From Nitratireductor sp. GISD-1A_MAKvit (GTDB lineage: Bacteria; Pseudomonadota; Alphaproteobacteria; Rhizobiales; Rhizobiaceae): a stretch of 64,000 nucleotides of DNA. This document shows, piece by piece, positions 50,521-59,810 of the stretch (its first letter is position 1; each line of letters starts with the position of its first letter). Below the pieces are notes generated by a model that saw nothing but the letters and a program-made list of their open reading frames with translations, was not told where the DNA came from and searched no databases. The stretch spans positions 2,665,001 to 2,729,000 of the forward strand of contig NZ_CP161920.1 in the NCBI RefSeq assembly GCF_040819555.1, written 5' to 3'. The position numbers were made by a program, and so were the translations under genes.

Positions 50521-50982
50521 TCAGGGCTGGTCGTCGTTGACCCCGACTTGCTCTTGCAACGAACTCACGCCGGTCGAATCGACGTCGCGTGACAACTCTT
50601 TCAGGAACCTGTCTCCCGTCGCCAGCCTCCGGCCGAGGGTCTGCATGAAGCCCTCGAATCGCTCCACGCCCTTAGCTCGAGCCGACTCTTTTCCGGCCTC
50701 CGGGATCGGCGGTGTGATGGTCAGCCAGAAGCGGATGAACAGCGAGAGGGTTTCGCCGAGAATAGCGAGATCTTCGTCCAGTCCGTCGATCTGGCGACCA
50801 AGCTTGTCGAGGCGGCGCGACATGGCCGCTTCCAGCCGGTCCGCCGTGTCTCCGGACAGGAATGAGGCGACGGCCGCCTCGATGATCGCGGACTTTGATA
50901 CCTTGCGCCGCAACGACAGCGCCTCGACCTGTTTCAGCAATTCCGGGTCGAAATAGACATTCATGCGCGTGCGTTTGGTCAC
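50521..50982 (-). CDS. Ribbon-helix-helix (CopG-like) regulator with coiled tail
   Basis: 153 residues from a GTG at 50982 (AAGGA upstream), 10 bases beyond the traG stop. TKRTRMNVYFDPELLKQVEALSLRRKVSKSAIIEAAVASFL is a CopG RHH domain; the rest is helical (RLEAAMSRRLDKLGRQIDGLDEDLAILGETLSLFIRFWLTI). This protein regularly lies between traG and trbB in Tn4371-type elements and may control the trb operon. Confidence 0.85.
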   Translation of the reverse strand: MTKRTRMNVYFDPELLKQVEALSLRRKVSKSAIIEAAVASFLSGDTADRLEAAMSRRLDKLGRQIDGLDEDLAILGETLSLFIRFWLTITPPIPEAGKESARAKGVERFEGFMQTLGRRLATGDRFLKELSRDVDSTGVSSLQEQVGVNDDQP

Positions 50983-50992
50983 GGGTGTTCCT

Positions 50993-52984
50993 TCAAAGCT
51001 CGATGCCGTCATCGGGGTTCATCGACGCCTGCCGCGCGACCATGCGCATGCGGGAGCGCAAGGCGCGGGCTTTAGCGGCGTCTACATCCGGTTCGTCGTC
51101 GAGGATGTCGAATTCCCGCGCCGGCGAAGGCGGCGGCGGGACGATCTCCTCTTGGCTTGGCAGTTCCGGTTCGCGGCGGATACCGGCATTGGCCGGATCG
51201 CCGGGAGCGCCTTCCGTGGCGCCCGACGCCAATCGGTCTGCCGCGGCAATCACGCGGCGCGACCAGTCGTCGGTTGGGGGCGCCGGCGCGCAAGCCCGCC
51301 CGGCGGCCGGATCGGGCGGCGTGAGGACACGCTCGGTGAACCGCGCATCCTCATAGTAGCGGGCCTTGGTGGCGCGGATCGGCGGCGTGCCCGCGACCAT
51401 GACGATTTCGTCGGTGGGCGGGAGCTGCATGATCTCGCCGGGTGTCATCAATGGCCGCGCGGTTTCCTGCCGGGATACCATCAGATGGCCCAGCCAGGGC
51501 GCGAGCCGATGGCCTGCGTAGTTGGTGGAGTCGCGCAGTTCGGTCGCGGTGCCGAGCGAGTCGGACACGCGTTTTGCCGTGCGCTCGTCATTGGTGGCGA
51601 AGGCAACGCGGACATGGCAGTTGTCGAGAATGGAATTGTTCTGCCCGTAAGCGCGCTCGATCTGGTTGAGGCTTTGCGCGATCAGGAAGCTCTTCAGACC
51701 GTAGCCGGCCATGAAGGCGAGCGCCGATTCAAAGAAGTCGAGCCGGCCAAGCGCAGGGAACTCGTCCAGCATCAACAGCAGGCGATGACGTTTGCCGGAT
51801 GTGGTCAGCTCTTCGGTGAGCCTGCGGCCGATTTGGTTGAGGATCAGCCGGATCAGCGGCTTGGTCCTGTTGATGTCGGATGGCGGTACGACGAGGTAGA
51901 GCGTGACGGGCTGGCCGCTGCCGACCAGATCGGCGATGCGCCAGTCGCAGCGCGATGTGACGCGCGCCACGACCGGATCGCGATAGAGGCCGAGGAACGA
52001 CATGGCGGTGCTGAGCACGCCTGACCGCTCGTTCTCACTCTTGTTCAGCAATTCGCGCGCAGCGGACGCCACGACCGGGTGGACGCCGGCCTCACCCAGA
52101 TGCGGCGTGTCCATCATGGCGCGCAAGGTCGCCTCGACCGGCCGCTTTGGATCGGACAGGAAATTGGCGACACCGGCCAGCGTCTTGTCGGGCTCGGCGT
52201 AAAGCACATGTAGGATCGCGCCGACCAGCAAGGCATGGCTGGTCTTTTCCCAATGGTTGCGCTTGTCGAGGCTGCCTTCGGGATCGACCAGAATATCCGC
52301 GATGTTCTGTACGTCGCGGACTTCCCATTCGCCCTGCCGCACCTCGAGCAGCGGATTGTAGGCTGAGGATTTCGCATTGGTCGGGTCGAACAGCAGCACG
52401 CGGCCGTGCTTGGCCCGGAAGCCGGCCGTCAGCGTCCAGTTTTCGCCCTTGATGTCGTGAACGATGCAGCTTCCCGGCCAGGTCAGCAGGGTTGGGACGA
52501 CCAGGCCCACGCCCTTGCCGCTGCGGGTCGGCGCGAAGCACAGGACATGCTCCGGTCCGTCATGGCGCAGATAGTCGCGGTCGTATTGGCCGAGCACCAC
52601 TCCGTCAGGCCCGAGCAGCCCGGCGGCACGGATTTCCCTGTCTTCGGCCCAGCGTGCCGAGCCGTAGGTGGCGACGTTCTTTGCCTCCCGCGCCCGGATG
52701 ATCGACATGAGGATAGCGGCGGCGATGGCGATGAAGCCGCCGGACGCCGCGATGATCGCGCCCTCGACAAAGATCGCAGGCGCATAGGCATCGAAAGAGA
52801 ACCACCACCAGAAGAAGGATGGCGGGTAGTAGACGGGCCAGCCGGCCAGATCGAACCACGGGTTGCCAAGTTGCGGCTGAAACCCGAGCCGCCATGCGGA
52901 CCATTGTGTCGCCGCCCAGGTCATCACCAGAACAATGGTGAAGACGACGGTGATCTGGCCCCAGAGTATTCTGCCTCCGCGCAT
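50993..52984 (-). CDS. traG: TraG/VirD4 coupling protein
   Basis: 663 residues from ATG at 52984. Two N-terminal helices (ILWGQITVVFTIVLVMTWAAT; FVEGAIIAASGGFIAIAAAILM), Walker A APTRSGKGVGLVVP, Walker B LLLMLDEFPALGRLDFF and the motif FLIAQSLNQIERAYG. Brings relaxase-DNA to the channel. The C-terminal 120 residues are Pro/Glu-rich. Confidence 0.96.
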   Translation of the reverse strand: MRGGRILWGQITVVFTIVLVMTWAATQWSAWRLGFQPQLGNPWFDLAGWPVYYPPSFFWWWFSFDAYAPAIFVEGAIIAASGGFIAIAAAILMSIIRAREAKNVATYGSARWAEDREIRAAGLLGPDGVVLGQYDRDYLRHDGPEHVLCFAPTRSGKGVGLVVPTLLTWPGSCIVHDIKGENWTLTAGFRAKHGRVLLFDPTNAKSSAYNPLLEVRQGEWEVRDVQNIADILVDPEGSLDKRNHWEKTSHALLVGAILHVLYAEPDKTLAGVANFLSDPKRPVEATLRAMMDTPHLGEAGVHPVVASAARELLNKSENERSGVLSTAMSFLGLYRDPVVARVTSRCDWRIADLVGSGQPVTLYLVVPPSDINRTKPLIRLILNQIGRRLTEELTTSGKRHRLLLMLDEFPALGRLDFFESALAFMAGYGLKSFLIAQSLNQIERAYGQNNSILDNCHVRVAFATNDERTAKRVSDSLGTATELRDSTNYAGHRLAPWLGHLMVSRQETARPLMTPGEIMQLPPTDEIVMVAGTPPIRATKARYYEDARFTERVLTPPDPAAGRACAPAPPTDDWSRRVIAAADRLASGATEGAPGDPANAGIRREPELPSQEEIVPPPPSPAREFDILDDEPDVDAAKARALRSRMRMVARQASMNPDDGIEL

Positions 52985-53147
52985 AAAGGCTCCAATCGGC
53001 AAAAGAGATGGAGCCGATCAGAGAATAGGTATTTGCGCGAGAGGCAACAGGAAAGACCGGACCGGAGAGCGGGCGAATACCACAGCGCGCAAATAGGACG
53101 GTTCCCAGCGCCGAGGCACGCGCCAAGCGAACGCGCGTCTGCTTAGT

Positions 53148-55211
53148 TCAGATTCCGATGCCGCGCGATCTGCCAAGCTGCCACGACACCGAACCGCCCT
53201 GGACGACGCCCATGACCTCGCGGCCGAGCTGGCGGTCGATGACCGGTCGCCAGGGAACGAGGGTGAACTCGTGGCTCTTTTCCACGATGGCGAACTTGCC
53301 GCTCGATAACTGTACCGTGCCGGTGAACTTGCCGCTGATGCTCTCGCCCTCCGCCGCTGCCCGGAACGGCAGGCCCCTGTTCCCGGCCATCTCCGCACCG
53401 ACGCGGGCAACCTCCTGCTCGCGCAGGGTGGCGAGAAGATTGCGCCGGTAGAAAACGCGGCCGTTCTGTTGCCGCGTGGCGTCGCCACGTTCGATATGAT
53501 ACTCGCGCCGCTGGTCGATCGCCTTGCGCACCTGGCTCCCGAACCCGGCCGGTGCGAGATCCGATGCCTCGCCGGAGATCAGCCGCCGGTCGAGCCAGGT
53601 CGCGCCATCGGCGCCGATCTGGCTTTCCAGATCGAAGGCGGACAGGATCCGCACGCTGGCCTGCCGGTTGCGGCCTGCATCATAGGCGGCGGCGCGGCTC
53701 TCGAAATCCTCGGGGATGCGCCATTGGTGAGCGTCGATCCGCTCCACGATGCCGGCGCGGCGCAGCGCTTCCAGCCTGCGCACATGAGCATCGACATAGC
53801 CTTCGTAGTCGTCGCCGGGAACGCGGCCCTCGAACCTGGCCTGTTCCAGATGGCGGCGCGGCCGATAAATGCGGTCCTCGGCGATGGCGGCAATGGTGCG
53901 GTCGGCCGGGCGCTGCGTGGTGTCGGCCCGACCGATCTCGACGATGCTGCCAATCCGCGCATCCTCGACGCGGGCCAGGTCGATGCCGGCGAGATGATGC
54001 GTGCGGCCGTCGATCCCGTCCACCACCAGGGTCAGGTTCTCACCCAGCTCGTCGGACAGATGTTTGTCCACGACGCGGCCGACGATGGAGGATGCGGGCG
54101 GCCCGTCATGAATCTGGAAGGTCATCGGATCGCGCTCCAGACCATCGGCCTTCAGTGCCTTGTGCATGGTGCGGATGATGTCGCCGCGTTCACCCAGTTC
54201 GCGCAGGGCAGGTTCCATCTGCGCGCTCAATTCCCAGACGCCAGTTGCGTGTTCGGTGGCCAGGCCCATTTTCTCGAGCTTGGCGAGCCGGCGCAGGCGC
54301 AGCGTCCGCTCGAACTGCCGCCTCGGTTCGGCGGGCTCGTGGCGCAGATCGAGGAAGCGGCCATCGGCCTCGTCTGCCATTGCCCGGTCGATGCGGGTGA
54401 AGCGGTCCTGATCGATCTCGGCCGACAGCTTTCGGCTCTGCTCGATCCCGGTGACGGGGCCGAGCTCGAGGGTGGTCAACTCGCTCGCCCGCTCACGAAT
54501 CCCGTTGGCGAGATAGTCGCCATTGATGACAAGGTTCTCGCCCAGATCGTCCTTGCCCCGGACGATGACATGCACATGGGGATGGCCGGTGTTGTAGTGA
54601 TTGACCGCGACCCAATCGAGCCGCGTGCCGAGGTCGGATTCGATCCGGCTCATCAGATCGCGGGTATGAGCCGTGAGGTCGGTGAGGTCGGCTCCGTCTT
54701 CGGGCGAGACGATGAACCGGAACTGGTGACGATCATCGGCACCGCGATCAAGAAAGGCGTTGCCATCGGCGCGATCCTCGTCGGCCGAATAGAGCTGGCC
54801 GCGCTCGCCATCGCGCGAGGTTCCGTCGCGCTGGATGTAGCGTAGATGGGCGGCAGACCTGCCGTTCCTGCCGGCGTTCCGGATATAGCGGGTTTTCACG
54901 ATGACGCGGCGCATGCCGGGGGCGCTGTGCCGCCAACCGCCCGAGAGCGTGCGCGCCCGGACGAAGGCCACGCCGCGCCCGCGCTTGACGCCTGGTCCTC
55001 CACTTGCCCGCGATGCCTTGCCGCTCTTCCCGGCCGCACCGGACACGGAGCGCATTAATGATCGCGTCGCTGATCTGGACGGGCCATTTCTGTGCTGCCG
55101 CGCGAGCTTCTTCGCCTGGGTGAGAAAGCTCTTTGCCTTGCCCGCGCGCGGCGTGTCGGAGCGGATGCGGCCGGGCTTCGGCCGGAAGCGGATTTCGTCG
55201 TCGGCGCTCAT
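53148..55211 (-). CDS. rlxS: RlxS-type relaxase (DUF3363)
   Basis: 687 residues from ATG at 55211. Arg/Lys-rich lead, then VIVKTRYIRNAGRNGRSAAHLRYIQRDGTSRDG, the three-His motif VNHYNTGHPHVHVIVRGKDD and NLVINGDYLANGIRERASEL, followed by the long DUF3363 C-terminal part (RLEALRRAGIVERIDAHQWRIPEDFESRA). Nicks oriT and pilots DNA. The upstream 313-bp gap is the natural place for oriT. Confidence 0.93.
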   Translation of the reverse strand: MSADDEIRFRPKPGRIRSDTPRAGKAKSFLTQAKKLARQHRNGPSRSATRSLMRSVSGAAGKSGKASRASGGPGVKRGRGVAFVRARTLSGGWRHSAPGMRRVIVKTRYIRNAGRNGRSAAHLRYIQRDGTSRDGERGQLYSADEDRADGNAFLDRGADDRHQFRFIVSPEDGADLTDLTAHTRDLMSRIESDLGTRLDWVAVNHYNTGHPHVHVIVRGKDDLGENLVINGDYLANGIRERASELTTLELGPVTGIEQSRKLSAEIDQDRFTRIDRAMADEADGRFLDLRHEPAEPRRQFERTLRLRRLAKLEKMGLATEHATGVWELSAQMEPALRELGERGDIIRTMHKALKADGLERDPMTFQIHDGPPASSIVGRVVDKHLSDELGENLTLVVDGIDGRTHHLAGIDLARVEDARIGSIVEIGRADTTQRPADRTIAAIAEDRIYRPRRHLEQARFEGRVPGDDYEGYVDAHVRRLEALRRAGIVERIDAHQWRIPEDFESRAAAYDAGRNRQASVRILSAFDLESQIGADGATWLDRRLISGEASDLAPAGFGSQVRKAIDQRREYHIERGDATRQQNGRVFYRRNLLATLREQEVARVGAEMAGNRGLPFRAAAEGESISGKFTGTVQLSSGKFAIVEKSHEFTLVPWRPVIDRQLGREVMGVVQGGSVSWQLGRSRGIGI

Positions 55212-55524
55212 CGCCGCGCTCCGGGCCAAAATGGTGCGAAACCGACCGATTTCGGACGATAGTGCCGGTCAAAACCCAGCAAGGCCAGGGCGTTGCGAGA
55301 CATCGCGGCACGCGAGGCCCCCGAATGGGGTGCCGTTCGCGTCCCGCCTAACCAGTGTGCAGACAACAGTAATTTCGAGAACTGGCCCGACCTGGTGCCA
55401 TGTTCCTTTATCTTGCCCTCCGCCTTTTTCGCTCTTTCTGCCCTTCCTGCCGTCATTGCAGACAGGCGCAAATATGACGGTCTGCACACAGCAATCGGCG
55501 CACTGAAGCAGGGCAGCGCCGTGC
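55212..55524. other. Candidate oriT/promoter region before rlxS
   Basis: No convincing gene in 313 bases. A perfect 10-bp inverted repeat GTGTGCAGAC (55355-55364) / GTCTGCACAC (55480-55489) spans the middle, and GCAGAC at 55458-55463 forms a smaller hairpin with the right arm. The segment between is locally AT-richer (around 55395-55445). Position between the lytic transglycosylase gene and the relaxase gene fits an origin of transfer. Confidence 0.5.
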
Positions 55525-56292
55525 TCATGGCGTGCTTCCATCGCTCGCGCGGGCGACGAAAACGCTGCCGTCCTGCGGCTCCGCGCCGGCGGTATCGCGC
55601 ACCGGAACGGGTGTGCGGGCGTCACCGGATTGCGCTTCGGATGACCGCGCGTCGGCGGCCTGCGTTCCGCCCGGGCGCGTGACGAAGAGCGGTGCCTCGC
55701 GCCAATCGGGCGGCGATGGCGGCGCGGATACCATCATATCGGATGACGCCGCACCGCCAATTATCGGCGCGATCGCGGCGACATAGGCGCGGGTTTCTGG
55801 AGGCAATGTCCGCCCGGTCGCCAAGTATTCATCATAGCGGGCGGGGCCGGCATTGTAGGCGGCGAGCATGGCCGCGACATTGCCGTAGCGGTTCCACATC
55901 TCGCGCAGATAGGCAGCACCGGCAAGGATGTTGTCGCGCGCATCATAGGGATCGCGGCCGAGGCCATGGCGTGCGCGCAGCTCCGCCCATGTGGCGGGCA
56001 TGACCTGCATCAATCCCATCGCACCGGCCGACGAGATTGCGTGCGCGTCCTCCGCGCTCTCGGCGCGCAGCACGGCCGCGATCCAGTGCTCGGGAATGCC
56101 GAAGCGCTGCGCAGCTTCGGCAATATGAGCCGCATAGGGATGGCTCGCGGGCGTGGCGGTCGCGGGCGCTGGCTGAGCGAAAGCGGTCCCATCGGGCGAT
56201 ACCAGAAGTGGAAGGCCGGAAAGGAGAAGGAGCGCGATGCGCCGGGCGGCAAGATGATGCCCGGACGCATGCTGGTGGCGTGGCCGAGCCAT
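55525..56292 (-). CDS. Lytic transglycosylase (SLT domain), TrbN/VirB1-like
   Basis: 255 residues; signal peptide LLLLSGLPLLVSPDGTAFA. SLT domain about 55-175: catalytic Glu in VLRAESAEDAHAISSAGAMGLMQVMP, then NILAGAAYLREMWNRYG and AAYNAGPARYDEYLATG. Cuts peptidoglycan to let the channel through. The C-terminal 80 residues are low complexity. Four bases after it (rightwards) lies the DUF736 stop. Confidence 0.93.
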   Translation of the reverse strand: MARPRHQHASGHHLAARRIALLLLSGLPLLVSPDGTAFAQPAPATATPASHPYAAHIAEAAQRFGIPEHWIAAVLRAESAEDAHAISSAGAMGLMQVMPATWAELRARHGLGRDPYDARDNILAGAAYLREMWNRYGNVAAMLAAYNAGPARYDEYLATGRTLPPETRAYVAAIAPIIGGAASSDMMVSAPPSPPDWREAPLFVTRPGGTQAADARSSEAQSGDARTPVPVRDTAGAEPQDGSVFVARASDGSTP

Positions 56293-56295
56293 GGT

Positions 56296-56631
56296 TCAGT
56301 CCTTCCCGTCCCGCCTGGGCCGGCTCCAGTGCAGCGACCAGGACGTCGCCTCGGCGCCATCGCGGAACAGATTCGCGCGGATCGGACGCGGCAGCGCGGG
56401 GTCGTCGATCAGGACCGAAAGATATTCGCCGGCCTTCTCGCCCGTGCGTTTCCACGCCGCGCCGATCTCGGGCGCCGCATCGTCCGCCCCGTGAAAGATG
56501 CGGTAGTCGGGCGCGTTCTCGGTATCGGAGGGTTCGGCCGGAACGATGCTGACTTCGCGGTAGAGGGTGAGCGTATGGACGCGCCCGACGAAGTGCGTTT
56601 CCTCGCGTGTGAATTGACCGATCTGCGGCAT
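56296..56631 (-). CDS. DUF736 protein, copy 1
   Basis: 111 residues from ATG at 56631 (AGGAG-like AGGAGA upstream). IGQFTREETHFVGRVHTLTLYREVSIVPAE, IGAAWKRTGEKAGEYLSVLIDDPALPRPIRANLF, WSLHWSRPRRD. Same family as 61935. DUF736 proteins are common on alphaproteobacterial plasmids; function unknown. Confidence 0.9.
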   Translation of the reverse strand: MPQIGQFTREETHFVGRVHTLTLYREVSIVPAEPSDTENAPDYRIFHGADDAAPEIGAAWKRTGEKAGEYLSVLIDDPALPRPIRANLFRDGAEATSWSLHWSRPRRDGKD

Positions 56632-56677
56632 GGAAAATCTCCTGCGTTTGGGGTGGATGTGCGGGTCAGTGCGCCCC

Positions 56678-57223
56678 TCATTGTGTTTGGGCGCGCCAAA
56701 TGAAGCGGCCGTCGCCTTCCTCATCGGTCCAGAGCGGCAGCGCCCGGCCGATGACGGAACTTGCGGGGATGGGTCCGAAATAGCGGCCATCGAGGCTGTC
56801 GCGGACCTGCCAATTCATGAGGAAGAGTTCACCCTCGCGAACGACGCGGCAGCCCTGCCAGACAGGCAGTTCGCGGCCCAGACTGTCGTGCTCCAGCGCT
56901 TCGCCCATCTCGATCCCGTCCACCGTGATCGCACGGCCAGCACGGCAAACGCGCTGTCCGGGAAGGCCGACGACGCGTTTGAGGAGCGGCACGCCGCGCC
57001 CGACATAGCCGCGCTCGATCATGAAGCCGGCAAGCGGTTCGGGTGGCATCACGGCAACCAGTTTGGGCACCTCGATCCGGTCTGCCGGCTCGACAGTGTA
57101 GAAGCCGACCGGCGCGCTCGTCGTCGCATTCCAGATCAACCTGGTGGGCGTCTCGACGGTGCTGGCGGCGGCGATGCCGATGACCGCCATCGCCGTCACC
57201 ACGAGGGTGCGGCGGCGGGTCAT
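56678..57223 (-). CDS. traF: TraF, S26-family pilin-processing protease
   Basis: 181 residues from ATG at 57223 overlapping the DUF2840 stop. N-terminal helix (LVVTAMAVIGIAAAS); catalytic Ser in NATTSAPVGFYTVEP; catalytic Lys in GVPLLKRVVGLPGQRV; S26 boxes VDGIEMGEALEHDSLGR and DSLDGRYFGPIPASSVIGRALPLW. Processes TrbC pilin into its cyclic form in RP4-type systems. Confidence 0.95.
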   Translation of the reverse strand: MTRRRTLVVTAMAVIGIAAASTVETPTRLIWNATTSAPVGFYTVEPADRIEVPKLVAVMPPEPLAGFMIERGYVGRGVPLLKRVVGLPGQRVCRAGRAITVDGIEMGEALEHDSLGRELPVWQGCRVVREGELFLMNWQVRDSLDGRYFGPIPASSVIGRALPLWTDEEGDGRFIWRAQTQ

Positions 57224-57738
57224 GGCTCGATCCTCCGGCGCTGCAGCCAGGCGGCGTGTCGCTCGGGTGTATAGACGTGCGGCTCCAGGCCGGCGCTCAG
57301 CCGGTTGTGGACGTGCCGCCAATGATCCGGCGCGGCGTCGGCCGGATCGAGGCCGAGCGCTTCCACGGCGTCGATGGCCTGCAAAGCGCGCTGCACCTTC
57401 GCCCAGCTATCGAGACGCAACAGGATGTCGCCGCCGGGGCGGACGAAGGGCAGCGTCTGGAACGGCTCGCCGTGCCGAACCGCGCGCACGATGTCGATGC
57501 GCGAGATGATCGTGCCATGTCCGCCGGCCGCCCAGCGGACGAAGGCGAAGACGCTGTCCGGCGCGAAGCCGACGATGCTGCGGCGGCGGTCGAGGATCTG
57601 TTCGTAGCTCTTGCGGCCGAACCTGATCCAGTGCTCGACCTTCTGCTTTTGGAAGGTCAGTTCGACCAATGTGGTGAAGGGCGCAGGCCCGTCCGGCAGC
57701 GGACGGCCGTGCATGCGGTGGGCCGGCTTGCCGGTCAT
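57220..57738 (-). CDS. DUF2840 protein
   Basis: 172 residues; ATG at 57738 overlaps the RHH gene. TTLVELTFQKQKVEHWIRFG, YEQILDRRRSIVGFAPDSVFAFVRWAAGGHGTIISRIDI, DILLRLDSWAKVQRALQAIDAVEALGLDPADA. Conserved between parA and traF in these elements; function unknown. Confidence 0.9.
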   Translation of the reverse strand: MTGKPAHRMHGRPLPDGPAPFTTLVELTFQKQKVEHWIRFGRKSYEQILDRRRSIVGFAPDSVFAFVRWAAGGHGTIISRIDIVRAVRHGEPFQTLPFVRPGGDILLRLDSWAKVQRALQAIDAVEALGLDPADAAPDHWRHVHNRLSAGLEPHVYTPERHAAWLQRRRIEP

Positions 57739-57989
57739 GTCGGATCTCCGTCGGTGGATGGGAATTCGCGGGCGAGCAGGTCGCGCAGCATGTCGGCGAC
57801 GGTGATCCCGCGCCGGAAAGCCGCGACCTTGATGCGCCCGCGCAGCGCGGGCGTGATGTCGATGGTCAGCCGGGCGGTGAACGCCTCGCCGGCGGCCTTG
57901 CCATCTGGCTGCGTCTCGGCCGCCCTGATCCAGCTTTCCGGATTGCCCGGCCGGGATGCGAAACCGCGTTTGCTTGTACGCCCGGTCAT
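57735..57989 (-). CDS. Ribbon-helix-helix partition-type protein
   Basis: 84 residues: basic lead, then AFTARLTIDITPALRGRIKVAAFRRGITVADMLRDLLAREF, a RHH fold as in ParG/CopG proteins. Directly follows parA (4-base overlap), so it is likely the partition DNA-binding partner. Confidence 0.88.
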   Translation of the reverse strand: MTGRTSKRGFASRPGNPESWIRAAETQPDGKAAGEAFTARLTIDITPALRGRIKVAAFRRGITVADMLRDLLAREFPSTDGDPT

Positions 57990-58636
57990 GGCGCACTCCC
58001 GATACCGAGACGGTCGATCTCGTCGGCCAGCGCCGTGACCTCGCGCGCGGCCAGGCTGTCGCCGTCGATCTCGGATGCGATGCGGCCGGACTGCGCGGCA
58101 TCGGCGAAGACGACGCGCTGGCCGACGGTGGCGGCGAGCAAGGGTGGATCGTGGTCGGCCAGCGTCTCGGCCGTTTCACGGGCAATGACGGTGCGCGCAC
58201 CACAACGGTTGAGGACGAAGCGCGCGGTCAGCTCGGGCCGGTAGAAGCGCGCTTCTTGGAGAAGCGCCAGCATCTCGGCCGAGGCCCAGCCGTCGAATGG
58301 GGAAGGCTGCACCGGGATCAGCACCAGGTCGGCGGCGAGCAGAGCGGAGCGCATGAGACCAGCGACGCGCGGCGGCCCGTCGATGACGATCGTGTCGGCG
58401 TCGCGGGCCAGCTCCGGCGCCTCGCGGTGCAGCGTGTCGCGGGCCAGGCCGACGATGCCGAAGGTGCGCGGCAGACCCTCATGGCCGCGGCGCTCGGACC
58501 AGTCGAGCGCCGAACCTTGCGGGTCGGCATCGATCAGCGTGACCCGCTTTCCCCTTCCGGCCCATTCACCGGCGAGATGCAGCGCCAGCGTGGTCTTGCC
58601 GACCCCGCCCTTCTGGTTGAGGAGCGCGACGATCAT
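57986..58636 (-). CDS. parA: ParA-family partition ATPase
   Basis: 216 residues. Deviant Walker A LNQKGGVGKTTLALHLAGEWA at residues 6-26, TLIDADPQGSALDWSERR, TIVIDGPPRVAGLMRSALLAADLVLIPVQPSPFD. Overlaps repA by four bases. Confidence 0.95.
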   Translation of the reverse strand: MIVALLNQKGGVGKTTLALHLAGEWAGRGKRVTLIDADPQGSALDWSERRGHEGLPRTFGIVGLARDTLHREAPELARDADTIVIDGPPRVAGLMRSALLAADLVLIPVQPSPFDGWASAEMLALLQEARFYRPELTARFVLNRCGARTVIARETAETLADHDPPLLAATVGQRVVFADAAQSGRIASEIDGDSLAAREVTALADEIDRLGIGSAP

Positions 58637-59793
58637 GGCTGTCCTCCCGGCTCGTCATCGAGGGGGAGACGAGAGGCGACCGGGGTGGCGGACAGGGCCG
58701 CGCCGATCTGGCGGAAACGCCCGGCGCGGCGCGTGTGGGATGATGCCGGTTCGCGGGCAGTGGCGGTTCCGCGCAGCGGGTTTTCCACAATGCCTGGGCG
58801 CTCTTCAGGGTTAGAATCTACGTTAGAGTCTATGTTACGGGCGCGATTTCGATTGGATTTTCCGTGGGTTGGATCATGTTTGGGTTCCCCATGGCACGTG
58901 ATACCGGTTCCTGATCGCACGTGTGGGCGGGTTCCCGATGGCACGAAGCCATCCACAGTTTTTCCACAGGATTTCCACGGCTCGAACGCGAGCAGGGTTC
59001 GCCCGCCGGCCTCGACCTCGAGAGAGAGCCGGTAGCCCGGCAGCGGCTGTCGGCGGACGATGCCGCGTATCTCGAAAGCGAAACGCTTGAAGGGGGAGAG
59101 GCTGCCGGACTTTTGATGGAGGTGGCGTAACTCGAAGCGCCAGCCGTGGCGCTGTCTGCCGCCATGCTTGCGCACGATTCGATAGAGCCAGCGTTCGAGC
59201 CCGCCGGTCAGATCGAAGTAGGTCCGGTCGATGGTGAGCACGAGCGCGTCCTCGAGCACCGCGCTATAAAACCAGTCGGGCAGGATCAGTTCGATGCCCG
59301 CCGGCCGGCCGCGATGATCGGTGCGCTCCTTCCATTCATTGATCCAGGAGAAGCGGTGACGGCGGCCTTCGGCGGGCTGGCGGATCGAGGTGGAGATCGT
59401 CGTCGATTGGAGCCGGTCGAGGGCCGCCTTGAGGCGCTGATAGTCGCGCGCTCCGACACCACGCTGGATGAAGGTAAGGATTTCGTAGGGCGTGGCCGCC
59501 ATCAGGCGGGACGTTCCCAGCCCGGCGTCCCGTGCCTCGACGATCTGGCTCGCGGCCCAGATCAGGATGTCGGCATCCCAGATCGTGGCCATGCCATGAT
59601 CGGGAACGGCTTCGACACGGATCGAGACGCCACCGGCGACGAAGTCGATCGGAGCGATCCGGTGCGATTTGGAAAGGGAGAAGAAAGGATAGGCCATGAG
59701 ATCCTGCGCATCGCGCGGCGCGAATTCGCCAGGGAGTGCGCGGAACAGGTCGAGCTGTCCGCGTTCCAAGGACTGGCGTTCGCGCGGCGGCAT
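58633..59793 (-). CDS. repA: Replication initiator protein RepA
   Basis: 386 residues. ERGQLDLFRALPGEFAPRDAQDLMAYPFFSLSK, VEAVPDHGMATIWDADILIWAASQI, LMAATPYEILTFIQRGVG, YQRLKAALDRLQST, DWFYSAVLEDALVLTIDRTYFDLTGGLERWLYRIVRKHGG: the winged-helix initiator typical of Tn4371-type elements. The C-terminal part is encoded by iteron-like DNA (see 58883). Confidence 0.93.
   Translation of the reverse strand: MPPRERQSLERGQLDLFRALPGEFAPRDAQDLMAYPFFSLSKSHRIAPIDFVAGGVSIRVEAVPDHGMATIWDADILIWAASQIVEARDAGLGTSRLMAATPYEILTFIQRGVGARDYQRLKAALDRLQSTTISTSIRQPAEGRRHRFSWINEWKERTDHRGRPAGIELILPDWFYSAVLEDALVLTIDRTYFDLTGGLERWLYRIVRKHGGRQRHGWRFELRHLHQKSGSLSPFKRFAFEIRGIVRRQPLPGYRLSLEVEAGGRTLLAFEPWKSCGKTVDGFVPSGTRPHVRSGTGITCHGEPKHDPTHGKSNRNRARNIDSNVDSNPEERPGIVENPLRGTATAREPASSHTRRAGRFRQIGAALSATPVASRLPLDDEPGGQP
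58883..58982. repeat. Iteron-like repeats and DnaA-box-like sequence inside repA
   Basis: Three direct repeats of 23-24 bp begin at 58883, 58906 and 58930, consensus GGTTCCYSATSGCACG. Immediately after come ATCCACAG, TTTTCCACAGG and TTTCCACGG (58951-58981), which resemble DnaA boxes (TTATCCACA). The run codes for the low-complexity stretch VPSGTRPHVRSGTGITCHGE of RepA. It is a good candidate for the origin of replication. Confidence 0.65.
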
Positions 59794-59810
59794 CGGGGGG
59801 CGCCTCGCGG

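Noticed and set aside
53469..54845. A 458-codon rightward frame opposite the relaxase
   Set aside because: Shadow of rlxS in high-GC DNA; the relaxase has an intact three-His motif on the reverse strand.
55208..55528. A 106-codon leftward frame in the rlxS upstream gap
   Set aside because: No ribosome binding site or coding-like composition, and it spans the inverted repeats; treated as non-coding.
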